From NCBI RefSeq assembly GCF_004804355.1, contig NZ_SRWZ01000003.1:1-64000 (forward strand): a DNA stretch of 64,000 nucleotides, in the 5' to 3' direction. This document shows, piece by piece, positions 35,032 through 43,958 of the stretch; the stretch's first letter is position 1; each line of letters opens with the position of its first letter. Origin of the DNA: Cognatitamlana onchidii (lineage in GTDB: Bacteria > Bacteroidota > Bacteroidia > Flavobacteriales > Flavobacteriaceae). The translations under genes and the position numbers were made by a program. The notes under the pieces are model-generated. The model was not told where the DNA came from and made no database searches. It worked only from the letters and a program-made list of their open reading frames with translations.

Positions 35032-36405
35032 TTAAATATTTTCCGAATTTAGCAAGGTTTCTAATTTCGGGTTGGAGGGTCTTGGCGCATTAGGGTCTAC
35101 TATGTTACCATTAGGATCAATTAAAATAAATCTTGGAATACCTTGTATTTGATAATCTTTTACAAATGAGGAATTCCAATCCTTGTCAGCCATAAGTTGC
35201 ATACCACCTAGCTCTTTACTTTGAACCATGGCTTTCCATTTATCATGATCTGCCATTTGATCGATAGAAACACTTACAAACTCAATGTTTTTATCGTGGA
35301 ATTTTTCTTCAACCTCTTTTAAAAATGGAATTTCACGCTTGCATGGGCCACACCATGTTGCCCAAACATCAATATAAACATACTTTCCTTTTAGGTCGTC
35401 AAGAGATGTTGTACCACCTTGATAGTTTTCATAGTTTACAAACTTTGGTGAAGGCTTCCCTTTAGCTAATGCTGTTAACTTTGCGTATTTTTCAGTGATA
35501 ATCTCGTTATGTGCTTCATTGGTGGAGTTTGCAATAAAAGCTTCATAAAATGAATCGATATCTTTCGAATAATTCATATTAAAATTGGCAAATTCATAAA
35601 GAAGTCCATTTTTTATACTCTCGCTTTTAATGTTACTTACGGTTTTTACAAAAGCCAAGTCGCTTTCCATAGCCTGTTCCTTAGCAAGTTTTCTAGCTTC
35701 TTTAGTAAAATAATCGGTTACCAATCTTTTGTAGTTGCTGGATTCTTTAAAATCTTCCTCATTCGTATAATTAAACCCTTCAAAATCTTTTAAAAAGCTT
35801 TCAGACGGTTTGAAATCTTGATTCTTAGTAAAGTATGCATGTGCATTCTTGTAATCATTTAAAAAGCTTAAATAGATATAATTTATATCTCTAGTCTCTT
35901 TTTCAACAAATGCGTTTTCTAACCCTTTAGTATCGGCTAAAACATCTAATAAACCATTTTTTACCATTGCAGCCTTTTTTGTGAAATCTGCTTCATTTAG
36001 CAGGTATGTTTCGTTAGGGTTTCCAAACAATTCTCGTTGTGTTTTTCGTTTGGCTATCAGGTAATTATTAACTTCAAAACCATGACCTGTGATGGACAAG
36101 GTGTTTTCAAAATTATTGGCATCATATTTAATATTTAGATTAAACCCAGGTTGTAGATTTAAAAAAACAGGGTTTTTGCCATCGTAAAGTACATATGAAT
36201 GTTGACCTAATGTTAGCGTATCTACAAATGTTCCGTCTTCAGCAATAACTAGTGGCTCAGAAAACGACCTATCCATACTGTTTATGGAAATCTCACCAAG
36301 AGGTTTGTTTGTAATTTTTCCAGAGATAATGGCGTAATCAACTTCAGGTTTATTGTTACAGCTTAAAAAAGCCATTGCTGTAACTATTAAGAGTATATTT
36401 TTCAT
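35032..36405 (-). CDS. TlpA-family thioredoxin-like lipoprotein
   Basis: The 457-residue protein is a lipoprotein (MKNILLIVTAMAFLSC, lipid Cys16). A DUF4369-like N-terminal beta domain covers about 25-120 and a helical middle about 120-320. The C-terminal thioredoxin domain, about 320-455, has the active site WATWCGPC and the cis-Pro in IQGIPRFIL. This architecture is common in Bacteroidota and is used for periplasmic disulfide or redox chemistry. Transcribed alone, 20 bp from the shared terminator. Confidence 0.92.
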   Translation of the reverse strand: MKNILLIVTAMAFLSCNNKPEVDYAIISGKITNKPLGEISINSMDRSFSEPLVIAEDGTFVDTLTLGQHSYVLYDGKNPVFLNLQPGFNLNIKYDANNFENTLSITGHGFEVNNYLIAKRKTQRELFGNPNETYLLNEADFTKKAAMVKNGLLDVLADTKGLENAFVEKETRDINYIYLSFLNDYKNAHAYFTKNQDFKPSESFLKDFEGFNYTNEEDFKESSNYKRLVTDYFTKEARKLAKEQAMESDLAFVKTVSNIKSESIKNGLLYEFANFNMNYSKDIDSFYEAFIANSTNEAHNEIITEKYAKLTALAKGKPSPKFVNYENYQGGTTSLDDLKGKYVYIDVWATWCGPCKREIPFLKEVEEKFHDKNIEFVSVSIDQMADHDKWKAMVQSKELGGMQLMADKDWNSSFVKDYQIQGIPRFILIDPNGNIVDPNAPRPSNPKLETLLNSENI

Positions 36406-36502
36406 TTTTTTAGATTGTGTGAGTCAAAAATAAACAATTGGGGTATCTCACTATCTGTTTTTTGTGAATTATTAACATTTTAGAATGATTTGATTTAATC
36501 GT

Positions 36503-37357
36503 TTATATTTTATGAGTAAGTTGTTCATATTCAAACATTTTAGGAATGATGTTTAACGTTTTAAGCTTTTTTTGTACCTGCATTATGGTGTCTTCTTTAA
36601 TAAGATCTTGTGACCATTCTGTAATTTTTAGCCAATCTTGAACATCTCTTAGTTCTTGCTTATAACGGTTAGCAATGGTTTTGTCAATACTTGGAATACC
36701 TTTAAATTCCCTTGTTGTATTATTAATAATATCTAGAATGGTTTTCAACGTTTTGTTATGTCCTTCAATAAAATCTTCTCTAACAGCAATAACAAAGCAC
36801 GGCCATGGGGAAGGGCAGTCGCCAATTCTTCTAAATATACCTGAATCGACTAAAGGCTTGGTTGTGAATTTTTCCCATAAGAAATAATCTGCAGTACCAT
36901 TGGTGAGTCCATTAATGGCCCCATTTAAGTCTTTTATGACTTCAAAATTCAAGTCTCTTACAAGATCCCAATGATTGTTTTCTGCCTGAATATAGGCCAT
37001 AAGGTGAGATCCTGAACCGTGTCTACTAATAGCAGCTTTTGTACCTTTTATATCGTCTATGCTCTTAAAAGTAGATTTATTTGCAACATGAACACCCCAA
37101 ACTAAAGGAGTATCCACATAGGTTTGTACAATTTTACTGGGATTTCCTGCAATGATGTCTTTAATTATACCTTCAGTTAAAATAACGGCTATATCAATTT
37201 CACCGTTTCTTAAACCTTTACACATGGCCCCAGTACCACCAGGATAGTCTTGCCACCTTAAATTAATGTTAGCTTGTTTATATTCACCTCCTTTTAGTGT
37301 TAAATACCATGGTAGGTTAAAGTGCTCTGGAACACCTCCAATATTGACTCTCTTCAT
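36503..37357 (-). CDS. Substrate-binding-fold protein without signal peptide
   Basis: The 284-residue protein has a type 2 periplasmic-binding-protein fold like the NMT1/SsuA or PhnD groups: INIGGVPEHFNLPWYLTLKG-like start, DYPGGTGAMCKGLRNGEIDIAVILTEG, and DDIKGTKAAISRHGSGSHLM. There is no signal peptide or lipobox; the first residues are already the first strand, so it should be cytoplasmic and perhaps an enzyme. It lies 13 bp after a nucleoside phosphorylase gene. The MqnA/MqnD enzymes of futalosine-type menaquinone synthesis are cytoplasmic members of this fold and work with a phosphorylase-fold hydrolase (MqnB), but family assignment is open. Confidence 0.78.
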   Translation of the reverse strand: MKRVNIGGVPEHFNLPWYLTLKGGEYKQANINLRWQDYPGGTGAMCKGLRNGEIDIAVILTEGIIKDIIAGNPSKIVQTYVDTPLVWGVHVANKSTFKSIDDIKGTKAAISRHGSGSHLMAYIQAENNHWDLVRDLNFEVIKDLNGAINGLTNGTADYFLWEKFTTKPLVDSGIFRRIGDCPSPWPCFVIAVREDFIEGHNKTLKTILDIINNTTREFKGIPSIDKTIANRYKQELRDVQDWLKITEWSQDLIKEDTIMQVQKKLKTLNIIPKMFEYEQLTHKI

Positions 37358-37370
37358 AAGGTTTAATCGA

Positions 37371-38240
37371 TTATTCTACAAGTTTGTTTAAAGTATAGGT
37401 GATTAAGTCATCAATAGTTTTTGAAGGATTTTTACTGAAATACCCTGTAGCACGATTAGCAATAATGGCATTTAATGAAACAGCCTTATGCCCTAATAGT
37501 TTTGCTAATCCATAAATAGCAGACGTTTCCATCTCAAAATTAGTAACTTTTAAATGGTTATGGTTAAAAGAGCTAATCTTATCTATTAAAAAAGGATCTT
37601 GCACAGAGAGTCTTAAAACTCTTCCTTGTGGTCCATAGAAGCCACCAGCGGTGGCCGTAAAACCTTCAAGGGTAATATCACTTTTTAGTTTCGCTTCTAA
37701 ATCTCTATTGTTTTCAATTACAATAGGTTTGGCTTTATTTGGGTTCCAGTTTGTATGATCAATAATGGCATTTTCTAATGGTGCATTCTGTATACTTTTC
37801 AGGTTATAAGCGTGAAGCATCCCGTTAATATCTAAGCCATATTTACTTAAAACAAAAGAATCTATAGGAATATCTTTTTGTAAGGCTCCAGAAGTACCTA
37901 TTCTAATAAAGTTAAGACTTGTTAAGGAGTTCTTAATTTGCCGTGTTTTAAAGTCTATATTAGCAAGGGCGTCTAATTCATTTAAAACAATATCAATATT
38001 ATCGGGCCCTATTCCTGTAGAAATAACACTAATTCTCTTTCCTCTATAAGAGCCTGTATGAGTTTTAAATTCGCGTTTTTGGGTTTTAAAATGGATGTTA
38101 TCGAAATGTTTTGATACTTTTGAAACGCGATCTTGATCTCCAACCAAAATGATAGTGCTTGCAATGTTTTCAGGCTTAAGGTTTAAATGATAGATACTAC
38201 CATCTGGATTAAGAATGAGTTCGGATTCCTTAATCACCAT
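37371..38240 (-). CDS. Nucleoside phosphorylase (uridine phosphorylase-like)
   Basis: The 289-residue protein belongs to the NP-I family: IASTIILVGDQDRVSKVSKH near residue 35, SVISTGIGPDNIDIVLNEL, NFIRIGTSGALQKDIPIDS, and TNFEMETSAIYGLAKLLGHK, the nucleoside-binding Glu-Met-Glu motif. These suggest uridine or purine phosphorolysis; substrate not determined. It overlaps the DUF1835 start region by 11 bp and precedes the solute-binding-fold gene, all on one transcript. Confidence 0.88.
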   Translation of the reverse strand: MVIKESELILNPDGSIYHLNLKPENIASTIILVGDQDRVSKVSKHFDNIHFKTQKREFKTHTGSYRGKRISVISTGIGPDNIDIVLNELDALANIDFKTRQIKNSLTSLNFIRIGTSGALQKDIPIDSFVLSKYGLDINGMLHAYNLKSIQNAPLENAIIDHTNWNPNKAKPIVIENNRDLEAKLKSDITLEGFTATAGGFYGPQGRVLRLSVQDPFLIDKISSFNHNHLKVTNFEMETSAIYGLAKLLGHKAVSLNAIIANRATGYFSKNPSKTIDDLITYTLNKLVE

Positions 38241-39171
38241 GCGAAACTATTTTAACCAGTTGATTTTGTTCTTTGCTGAAATGAAAATCAGACACAGAAA
38301 CACCACCATATTTCATATTATTAGCTAGTTCTTTGGAAAAGTTTCGTTGCCCTAAAAGGGCTTCGTGGCCAAGTCTATTTAGGGTTAATTCATCTTTGCC
38401 TTCTGTAAAAAATATGCTTAGCTTATCAATAATACGCAGTATTTGCATATCTCCAAAACCGTAATACCCTTGGTAATTTAAGGCATAACCTAGGAGGTGG
38501 TTTTTCGATTTTATATGGTTTTCCTTTATTAATGAAAGCACATTGGTTTCAAGGACATTAAGTCCTGTTTTTGAATTTGGAAAACGTTCCAAGTGGGCCT
38601 TCAGGCAACTATTAAGATATTTGAATGACGACGGTTTTATAATAAAAGGTTTAAAAAGGTTGTGGTCTTTACCACAATAAATACCCCAAATGGTAGTAGC
38701 TAATTCGATGTCTTCTTTTTGGAGCTTAATCTTATTTTTGTAATGATTAAACAGTTGCGATGCGTTTAGTTCACTGAGACCTTTAAGGTTTTTTTCTCCT
38801 TTTATCCTTCCGCTACAAACTAAATATAAGGGTAAATTTATCTTTTTTTGTTGCAATAAATTTATAACACCCAGAAGATTAATATGACAGAACAAATCGT
38901 ACTCAAACCATAGGATAATTTCAGAGTAACGATCAGGGTTACTCAGCTGGCCTAATGCAAATTCTACTTTGTTTAAATCCAGTTCTACATTATAGAAATT
39001 GCTCAAAAATTCACTTCGCAAAGCAATAAAATCTTCCGTATGAATAACTTCCTGTGTAGGGCCTTCACATAAAATTTCTTGCCAAGTTAGCTTTTCGCCT
39101 TCAATTTTTAGCTCATTTAAATAAGAGGTTAATACCCCTCCATTGGTTATATGTAATGGTTCTTTCTTCAT
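38230..39171 (-). CDS. DUF1835 domain-containing protein
   Basis: This 313-residue protein carries the DUF1835 domain at the N-terminus (LHITNGGVLTSYLNELKIEG, ILCEGPTQEV) and a helical C-terminal half ending in the typical FGDMQILRIIDKL and LNRLGHEALLGQRNF segments of the associated DUF3658-like region. Function is unknown. It is 3 bp after the SUI1-like gene and overlaps the nucleoside phosphorylase gene by 11 bp, so it is inside a compact operon. Confidence 0.85.
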   Translation of the reverse strand: MKKEPLHITNGGVLTSYLNELKIEGEKLTWQEILCEGPTQEVIHTEDFIALRSEFLSNFYNVELDLNKVEFALGQLSNPDRYSEIILWFEYDLFCHINLLGVINLLQQKKINLPLYLVCSGRIKGEKNLKGLSELNASQLFNHYKNKIKLQKEDIELATTIWGIYCGKDHNLFKPFIIKPSSFKYLNSCLKAHLERFPNSKTGLNVLETNVLSLIKENHIKSKNHLLGYALNYQGYYGFGDMQILRIIDKLSIFFTEGKDELTLNRLGHEALLGQRNFSKELANNMKYGGVSVSDFHFSKEQNQLVKIVSHGD

Positions 39172-39174
39172 ATA

Positions 39175-39504
39175 CTAACCACCTACGCGCTTAACGTTAA
39201 AGCCTTTATCTGTTAATATTTGCATTATTTTATCTCTATAGTCCCCTTGAATGATAATCTTATCATTTTTAAAACTTCCTCCAACGTTAAGCTTAGTTTT
39301 TATTTCTTTCGCTAATATCTTAAAATCTTGCGTAGCACCAGTATAACCCTCTAGAATAGTAATCGGTTTCCCTTTACGCTTTTCATACTTGCAAATAATG
39401 GGGGTGTCCTGCATCCAAATATTAGAATTACTGTTATCGTTAGAAGTATCTTCTTCTTGAACATGTTCAGGAAACAAATTTTTAAGTTGGTCTTGCAAAT
39501 CCAT
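39175..39504 (-). CDS. SUI1/YciH family translation initiation factor
   Basis: The 109-residue protein has the SUI1 (eIF1-like) domain in its second half: KYEKRKGKPITILEGYTG, LAKEIKTKLNVGGSFKNDKIIIQGD, and the C-terminal ILTDKGFNVKRVGG. An acidic N-terminal tail of about 35 residues precedes it. Bacterial YciH is thought to influence start-site fidelity. It lies 6 bp after the 2OG oxygenase gene. Confidence 0.93.
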   Translation of the reverse strand: MDLQDQLKNLFPEHVQEEDTSNDNSNSNIWMQDTPIICKYEKRKGKPITILEGYTGATQDFKILAKEIKTKLNVGGSFKNDKIIIQGDYRDKIMQILTDKGFNVKRVGG

Positions 39505-39510
39505 GTTTTG

Positions 39511-40461
39511 TTATTTTTTAATAAGCCCAAGCTCTATTAGTCGTTCATTTAAAAACTCTCCAGCCGTAATATTATCAAATAATTTAGGGTGTTTAGCATC
39601 AATACAACTTTCTAAAACATTAAGCTTCATACTACTTATAGGGTGCATAAAAAATGGAATAGAATATCTCGATGTTCCCCAAAGTTCTTTAGGAGGATTT
39701 ACCACGCGATGTATGGTAGACTTTAGTCTGTTATTAGTATGTCTTGACAACATATCCCCGACATTAATCATAAGCTCATCTGGTTGTGCTATGGCATCTA
39801 TCCATTCCCCTTTATGGTTTTGCACCTGTAACCCTTTTCCTTGAGCTCCCATTAATAAAGTTATTAAATTAATGTCACCATGAGCTGCCGCTCTTACAGC
39901 TTCTTTGGGTTCTTCTTTAATAGGTGGGTAGTGAATGGGTCTTAAAATAGAATTTCCATTATGAATATAAAAATCAAAATACGTTTCTTCAAGGTTTAAG
40001 TAAAGGGCTAAAGCCCTTAAAACATATTTTGCAGTTTTTTCAAGCATTTTATAAGCCTGTTTTCCAGTCTCATTAAAATTAGGCAGCTCTTTTACCATTA
40101 CATTGTCATGGTATTCTGCCTTTAAAGTTTCGTCATTTTCAACATATTGACCAAAATGCCAAAACTCTTTTAAGTCACCTTCTTTTTTGCCTTTAGCACT
40201 TTCTTTTCCAAAGGATACATACCCTCTTTGTCCTCCTATACCTGGGATTTCATATTTCTGCTTTACATCGATTGGTAAATTGAAAAAATTTCTAACCTCC
40301 TTATACAAACTGTCTACTAAAGCATCGTCTAGAAAATGCCCCTTAAGTGCCACAAAACCAATATCTTCATAAGCTTTCCCAATAGCCTCAACAAAGTTTT
40401 GCTTTTTACTTTCATCGTTCGAAATAAAGTCTATTAAATTGACACTGGGTATGGCGTTCAT
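39511..40461 (-). CDS. Isopenicillin N synthase family 2OG-Fe(II) oxygenase
   Basis: The 316-residue dioxygenase has an N-terminal DIOX_N domain (IPSVNLIDF; AYEDIGFVALKGH) and the jelly-roll core with iron ligands His and Asp in AAHGDINLITLL and distal His in STIHRVVNP. The 2-oxoglutarate Arg is in TSRYSIPFFMHP. It is related to plant-type oxygenases and ethylene-forming enzymes, not a true penicillin enzyme. Substrate unknown. It is the first gene of a minus-strand operon running to 36503. Confidence 0.9.
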   Translation of the reverse strand: MNAIPSVNLIDFISNDESKKQNFVEAIGKAYEDIGFVALKGHFLDDALVDSLYKEVRNFFNLPIDVKQKYEIPGIGGQRGYVSFGKESAKGKKEGDLKEFWHFGQYVENDETLKAEYHDNVMVKELPNFNETGKQAYKMLEKTAKYVLRALALYLNLEETYFDFYIHNGNSILRPIHYPPIKEEPKEAVRAAAHGDINLITLLMGAQGKGLQVQNHKGEWIDAIAQPDELMINVGDMLSRHTNNRLKSTIHRVVNPPKELWGTSRYSIPFFMHPISSMKLNVLESCIDAKHPKLFDNITAGEFLNERLIELGLIKK

Positions 40462-40492
40462 TGGATTTATATTTTATATGATGAGATAAAAA

Positions 40493-40500
40493 CAAATGTA
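40493..40500 (-). promoter_or_regulatory. -7 promoter box of the 2OG-oxygenase operon
   Basis: TACATTTG on the minus strand, a perfect -7 box, 31 bp upstream of the ATG at 40461; no good -33 element seen. Confidence 0.45.
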
Positions 40501-40540
40501 CAAAAACCATATAATTTGCGCAGGATTAAAGGTTATTTAG

Positions 40541-40575
40541 TTTGGTATGCTTCTGTATTTATTATGCTATATTTG
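40541..40575 (+). promoter_or_regulatory. Promoter of the fused E1 gene
   Basis: TTTG (40541-40544) and TATATTTG (40568-40575) are 23 bp apart, a full -33/-7 pair. It lies upstream of the ATG at 40620, so an in-frame TTG at 40542 cannot be the start for transcripts from here. Confidence 0.6.
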
Positions 40576-40619
40576 ATAGATGCATAACTCTTGTTTTTTG
40601 TGAATTAAAAGTCCTTAAA

Positions 40620-42596
40620 ATGAATTATTTAATAGAAGATCTTGATAAAAATATCTTAATTGACTTGTATGAAAACATGCTTAAACCACGAATGGTTGAA
40701 GAGAAAATGTTAGTTTTATTAAGACAAGGTAAGATAAGTAAATGGTTCTCTGGAATAGGGCAGGAAGCTATCGCTGTTGGGGTAACCATGGTGTTGAAGC
40801 CAGATGAGTTCATACTTCCCATGCATAGAAATTTGGGAGTTTTTACCACCAGAAAAATTCCCTTATACAGGTTGTTCGGACAATGGCAGGGTAAGGCTTC
40901 TGGCTTTACAAAAGGTCGAGATAGGTCTTTTCATTTTGGTACGCACCAATATAAAATTGTGGGTATGATTTCCCATTTAGGTCCTCAATTAGGTGTTGCA
41001 GATGGTATCGCTCTGGCTTCAAAATTAAAAGACCGAAACGAAGTTACGGTGGTATTTACAGGTGAAGGAGGTACGAGTGAAGGTGATTTTCATGAAGCGC
41101 TTAACGTAGCTTCGGTATGGCAGTTACCCGTTCTTTTCTGTATTGAAAATAACGGGTATGGTTTATCGACACCAACTTCGGAACAGTATAACTGCCAAAA
41201 CCTTGCCGATAAAGGAATAGGTTATGGCATGGAGTCTCATATTATTGATGGAAATAACATTATTGAAATCTATAAAAATATGAGTGATATCGCACAATCC
41301 ATTAGGGAAAACCCAAGGCCTGTTTTAATCGAGTTTAAAACGTTTAGAATGCGAGGCCATGAGGAAGCGAGTGGTGTTAAATATGTACCAGAGACACTCT
41401 TAGATTTTTGGAAAGAAAAAGATCCGATTATAAATTACGAACGCTTTTTGTTAGAGCAGGATATCATAGATTTGGGAGAAATTGATACTATTAGGCAGCA
41501 AATATCTGATGAAATTAATGAACATTTGGCAGCGGTAAATGAGGAACCAGTGATTGATTTTAATGAATCTTTTGAATTAGATGATGTGTTTCAAAAGTTT
41601 GATAATGTTAATATTAGACCGTCCAATGAAGTTGTTAAGGTAAGGTTTATTGATGCTATTTCTGAAGCTTTAAACCAGAGTATGCACAAGTATCAAGACA
41701 TGGTAATAATGGGTCAGGATATCGCTGAATATGGTGGCGTGTTTAAAATTACCGAGGGGTTCGTTGATGTCTTCGGAAAGGAACGTATAAGAAATACCCC
41801 TATTTGCGAATCGGCCATTGTAGAAACGGCCATGGGGCTATCTATAGCAGGGATAAAGAGTGTTGTAGAAATGCAATTTGCCGATTTTGCCTCTTCGGGG
41901 TTTAATCCAATTGTAAATTACTTGGCTAAAAGTCATTATCGCTGGGGGCAAAATGCCGATTTGGTTATAAGAATGCCTTGTGGAGGTGATTTAGGAGCTG
42001 GTCCTTTTCATTCACAAACAAATGAAGCATGGTTTACCAAAACACCCGGACTTAAAGTTGTTTATCCTGCCTTCCCTTATGATGCTAAAGGACTGCTAAA
42101 TACTAGTATAAATGATCCTAACCCCGTACTTTTTTTTGAACATAAAGGGTTATACAGAACCGTATATCAAGATGTCCCTAAAGATTATTATACGTTGCCG
42201 TTAGGTCAGGCGGCTATACTAAGCGAAGGAACAGATATTACCGTGGTAAGTTATGGTGCGGGGGTACATTGGGCCACGAATACACTTGGTGAAAACCCTG
42301 AAATATCTGCAGAACTTATTGATTTAAGAACGCTACAACCTCTAGATACTAAAACTATCTATAATTCTGTAAAAAAGACCGGAAAATTAATAATTCTGCA
42401 AGAAGATTCACTTTTTGGAGGGCTAGCCAGTGATATTTCGGCTTTGGTGGTAGAACATTGTTTTGAGTATTTAGATGCGCCTATTAGGCGCGTTGCCAGT
42501 TTAGAAACTCCTATTCCTTTTGCTAACGAATTAGAAAAAGGCTATTTGCCAAAAGATCGATTTGAAATCGTTTTAAAAGATATATTACTGTATTAA
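40620..42596 (+). CDS. Fused E1 alpha/beta 2-oxoacid dehydrogenase
   Basis: The 658-residue protein joins both E1 subunits of a branched-chain/2-oxoacid dehydrogenase. The alpha part, about 1-310, has MHRNLGVFTTRKIPLYRLF, the thiamine diphosphate motif GEGGTSEGDFHEALN...IENN, and FRMRGHEEASG. The beta part, about 335-658, has VIMGQDIAEYGGVF, TPICESAIVETAMGL and EMQFADFASSGFNPI. The fusion is typical for Bacteroidota, where it likely acts on 2-oxoisovalerate-type substrates for branched fatty acids; exact specificity is inference. E2 and E3 genes are not in the window. The ATG at 40620 is chosen because the promoter covers the longer alternative. Confidence 0.93.
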   Translation: MNYLIEDLDKNILIDLYENMLKPRMVEEKMLVLLRQGKISKWFSGIGQEAIAVGVTMVLKPDEFILPMHRNLGVFTTRKIPLYRLFGQWQGKASGFTKGRDRSFHFGTHQYKIVGMISHLGPQLGVADGIALASKLKDRNEVTVVFTGEGGTSEGDFHEALNVASVWQLPVLFCIENNGYGLSTPTSEQYNCQNLADKGIGYGMESHIIDGNNIIEIYKNMSDIAQSIRENPRPVLIEFKTFRMRGHEEASGVKYVPETLLDFWKEKDPIINYERFLLEQDIIDLGEIDTIRQQISDEINEHLAAVNEEPVIDFNESFELDDVFQKFDNVNIRPSNEVVKVRFIDAISEALNQSMHKYQDMVIMGQDIAEYGGVFKITEGFVDVFGKERIRNTPICESAIVETAMGLSIAGIKSVVEMQFADFASSGFNPIVNYLAKSHYRWGQNADLVIRMPCGGDLGAGPFHSQTNEAWFTKTPGLKVVYPAFPYDAKGLLNTSINDPNPVLFFEHKGLYRTVYQDVPKDYYTLPLGQAAILSEGTDITVVSYGAGVHWATNTLGENPEISAELIDLRTLQPLDTKTIYNSVKKTGKLIILQEDSLFGGLASDISALVVEHCFEYLDAPIRRVASLETPIPFANELEKGYLPKDRFEIVLKDILLY

Positions 42597-42614
42597 TTAG
42601 TTATTTGTGGCGTC

Positions 42615-43025
42615 ATGAATAAACAAGTTTACTTGATTACGTTACTTATTTTTACTTTTGGGTGTAAACACGATACATCTAAGACTTTAAAGGAAGACTA
42701 TATATGGAATTCTAAGAAAGTGACGGCAACAGCTTATAATTCGGTAAAAAGCCAAACAAGCGGCAATCCCAATATAACTGCTTTTGGTGATACTTTAAAA
42801 CCTGGTATGAAATGCATCGCCGTTTCTAGGGACTTATTAAAACTTGGCTTAAAGCATAATACCCCTGTTGAGATTGATGGACTTGAAGGGGTATACTGGG
42901 TAAAAGATAAAATGCATTCTAGATGGAAAAACCGCATTGATATTTACATGGGGCTAAATATCAAAGCTGCCAAGGAATGGGGTAGAAGACCAGTACGCAT
43001 TAGCTACGGCTTAGCAAAATACTAG
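42615..43025 (+). CDS. 3D-domain lipoprotein
   Basis: The 136-residue protein has a lipobox (LIFTFGC, lipid Cys17). The compact 3D domain carries its three Asp: TAFGDTLKPGMKCIAVSRD, VKDKMHSRW and RIDIYMG. The 3D fold is a double-psi barrel found in lytic transglycosylases (MltA) and resuscitation-promoting factors, so a role in peptidoglycan is likely. The gene is 18 bp after the E1 stop. Conserved Asp residues are intact. Confidence 0.88.
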   Translation: MNKQVYLITLLIFTFGCKHDTSKTLKEDYIWNSKKVTATAYNSVKSQTSGNPNITAFGDTLKPGMKCIAVSRDLLKLGLKHNTPVEIDGLEGVYWVKDKMHSRWKNRIDIYMGLNIKAAKEWGRRPVRISYGLAKY

Positions 43026-43028
43026 GTT

Positions 43029-43586
43029 TCACTTAGTTTCGGCCTCAGAAATTTTCATTGGGTAGGCTTTTTTTACTTTTTGCTTATCACTGGCTTCTAG
43101 TTTGTGGTAAGACTTATTAAACATAGTCATACTGTAACGATTTCTTAATTGATTGTAAGCTTTTGTAATCTCGTTCTGTACAGAAATATATGTCTTGTAA
43201 TTAGTGAGTTTCCCGCTTTTCAATGAAATAATGGCGCTATTAGGGTTATCAGAATCCTTATTATTTTTTTTACCATAACAATAATTGCAGGTCCCATCGC
43301 CATTATTGTCTAAAAAACTTAAGGTTCGATTCTTAAGATGGCCTATATCAGTCAAATTATTATTTACCATTATTTGATTTTTGTTATTAATTAAAATTCT
43401 CATAATGTTTCTTTCGTGTATGTCTGCAAAACAATCCTCTACATTTGGACATTCTCTGGGTAGCACTCTATTTATCCCCTCATCTGAAGAAATAGTTGCA
43501 GTTACTAAAAAGAAAATAAGTAATAAAAATGCGATGTCTGCCATAGACCCCGCATTTACTTCTGGAATTCGATTTAAATGTCTCAT
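43029..43586 (-). CDS. exbD: Lone ExbD/TolR-type protein
   Basis: The 185-residue protein begins MRHLNRIPEVNAGSMADIAF and has the single transmembrane helix IAFLLLIFFLVTATIS with the functional Asp in SMADIAF, the hallmark of ExbD/TolR proteins that form the proton-driven motor with ExbB. No exbB or tonB is nearby. A Cys-rich insert in the periplasmic domain (DGTCNYCYGKKNN) and another Cys pair (ECPNVEDCF) are unusual. It is the last of four minus-strand genes after three tiny basic peptide ORFs and converges with the 3D-domain gene, 3 bp between the stops. Confidence 0.88.
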   Translation of the reverse strand: MRHLNRIPEVNAGSMADIAFLLLIFFLVTATISSDEGINRVLPRECPNVEDCFADIHERNIMRILINNKNQIMVNNNLTDIGHLKNRTLSFLDNNGDGTCNYCYGKKNNKDSDNPNSAIISLKSGKLTNYKTYISVQNEITKAYNQLRNRYSMTMFNKSYHKLEASDKQKVKKAYPMKISEAETK

Positions 43587-43646
43587 AAGTTATAGTTTAA
43601 TGTTAATATGACTAAGAATCACAAAAACAATACCATAAGCTTATAT

Positions 43647-43781
43647 TTAGTGCGCGTAACGTTTACTGCCTCTCCAAATTTCTATATTCGAATCAAAGCA
43701 GTTTATAATGCGTTTAGGAGAAGTTAGGTGATTTTGAGTAATCGTATTTACACGTTTTGATATTTTAATAATAGGTTGCAT
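43647..43781 (-). CDS. Small basic peptide ORF 3 (44 residues)
   Basis: The 44-codon ORF encodes MQPIIKISKRVNTITQNHLT, then SPKRIINCFDSN and the tail IEIWRGSKRYAH. NHLTSPK and the W...KRY tail resemble NQLTASPK and WNSKRRYR of the peptide encoded furthest upstream, so I consider it a diverged, longer member of the same family. It has a gap of 46 bp to the preceding peptide ORF and 60 bp to the exbD start. No signal peptide, no membrane segment; one Cys. Function unknown. Confidence 0.55.
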   Translation of the reverse strand: MQPIIKISKRVNTITQNHLTSPKRIINCFDSNIEIWRGSKRYAH

Positions 43782-43827
43782 TGTTATTGTTTTAATAATT
43801 GAACAAGACGTAGTTTAGAGGCGCTAC

Positions 43828-43914
43828 TTATCTGTAACGCCTTTTTGTGTTCCATTGATGACTTTTTGTGCCATGTAGTTTTTCTGAAATTTGATTGCTA
43901 TTTAAAGTTCTCAT
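43828..43914 (-). CDS. Small basic peptide ORF 2 (28 residues)
   Basis: The 28-codon ORF starts MRTLNSNQISEKLH and ends GTKSHQWNTKRRYR. Eighteen of 28 residues are identical to the peptide at 43959-44045: MRTLN, NQ, GTKS, WN and KRRYR. Five of those identical residues use different synonymous codons (Asn5, Gly, Thr, and two Arg), which points to selection on the peptide. Strongly basic, no signal peptide. It shares the stop context TTATCTGT with its neighbour. Unknown function. Confidence 0.65.
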   Translation of the reverse strand: MRTLNSNQISEKLHGTKSHQWNTKRRYR

Positions 43915-43958
43915 AACGTTTGAATTTTGATTGATGATGAAAAAATAGATTTTATGGA

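Noticed and set aside
40542-40619. Longer N-terminus for the fused E1 from TTG 40542
   Set aside because: The codons coincide with the -33/-7 promoter pair and have no similarity to the family start.
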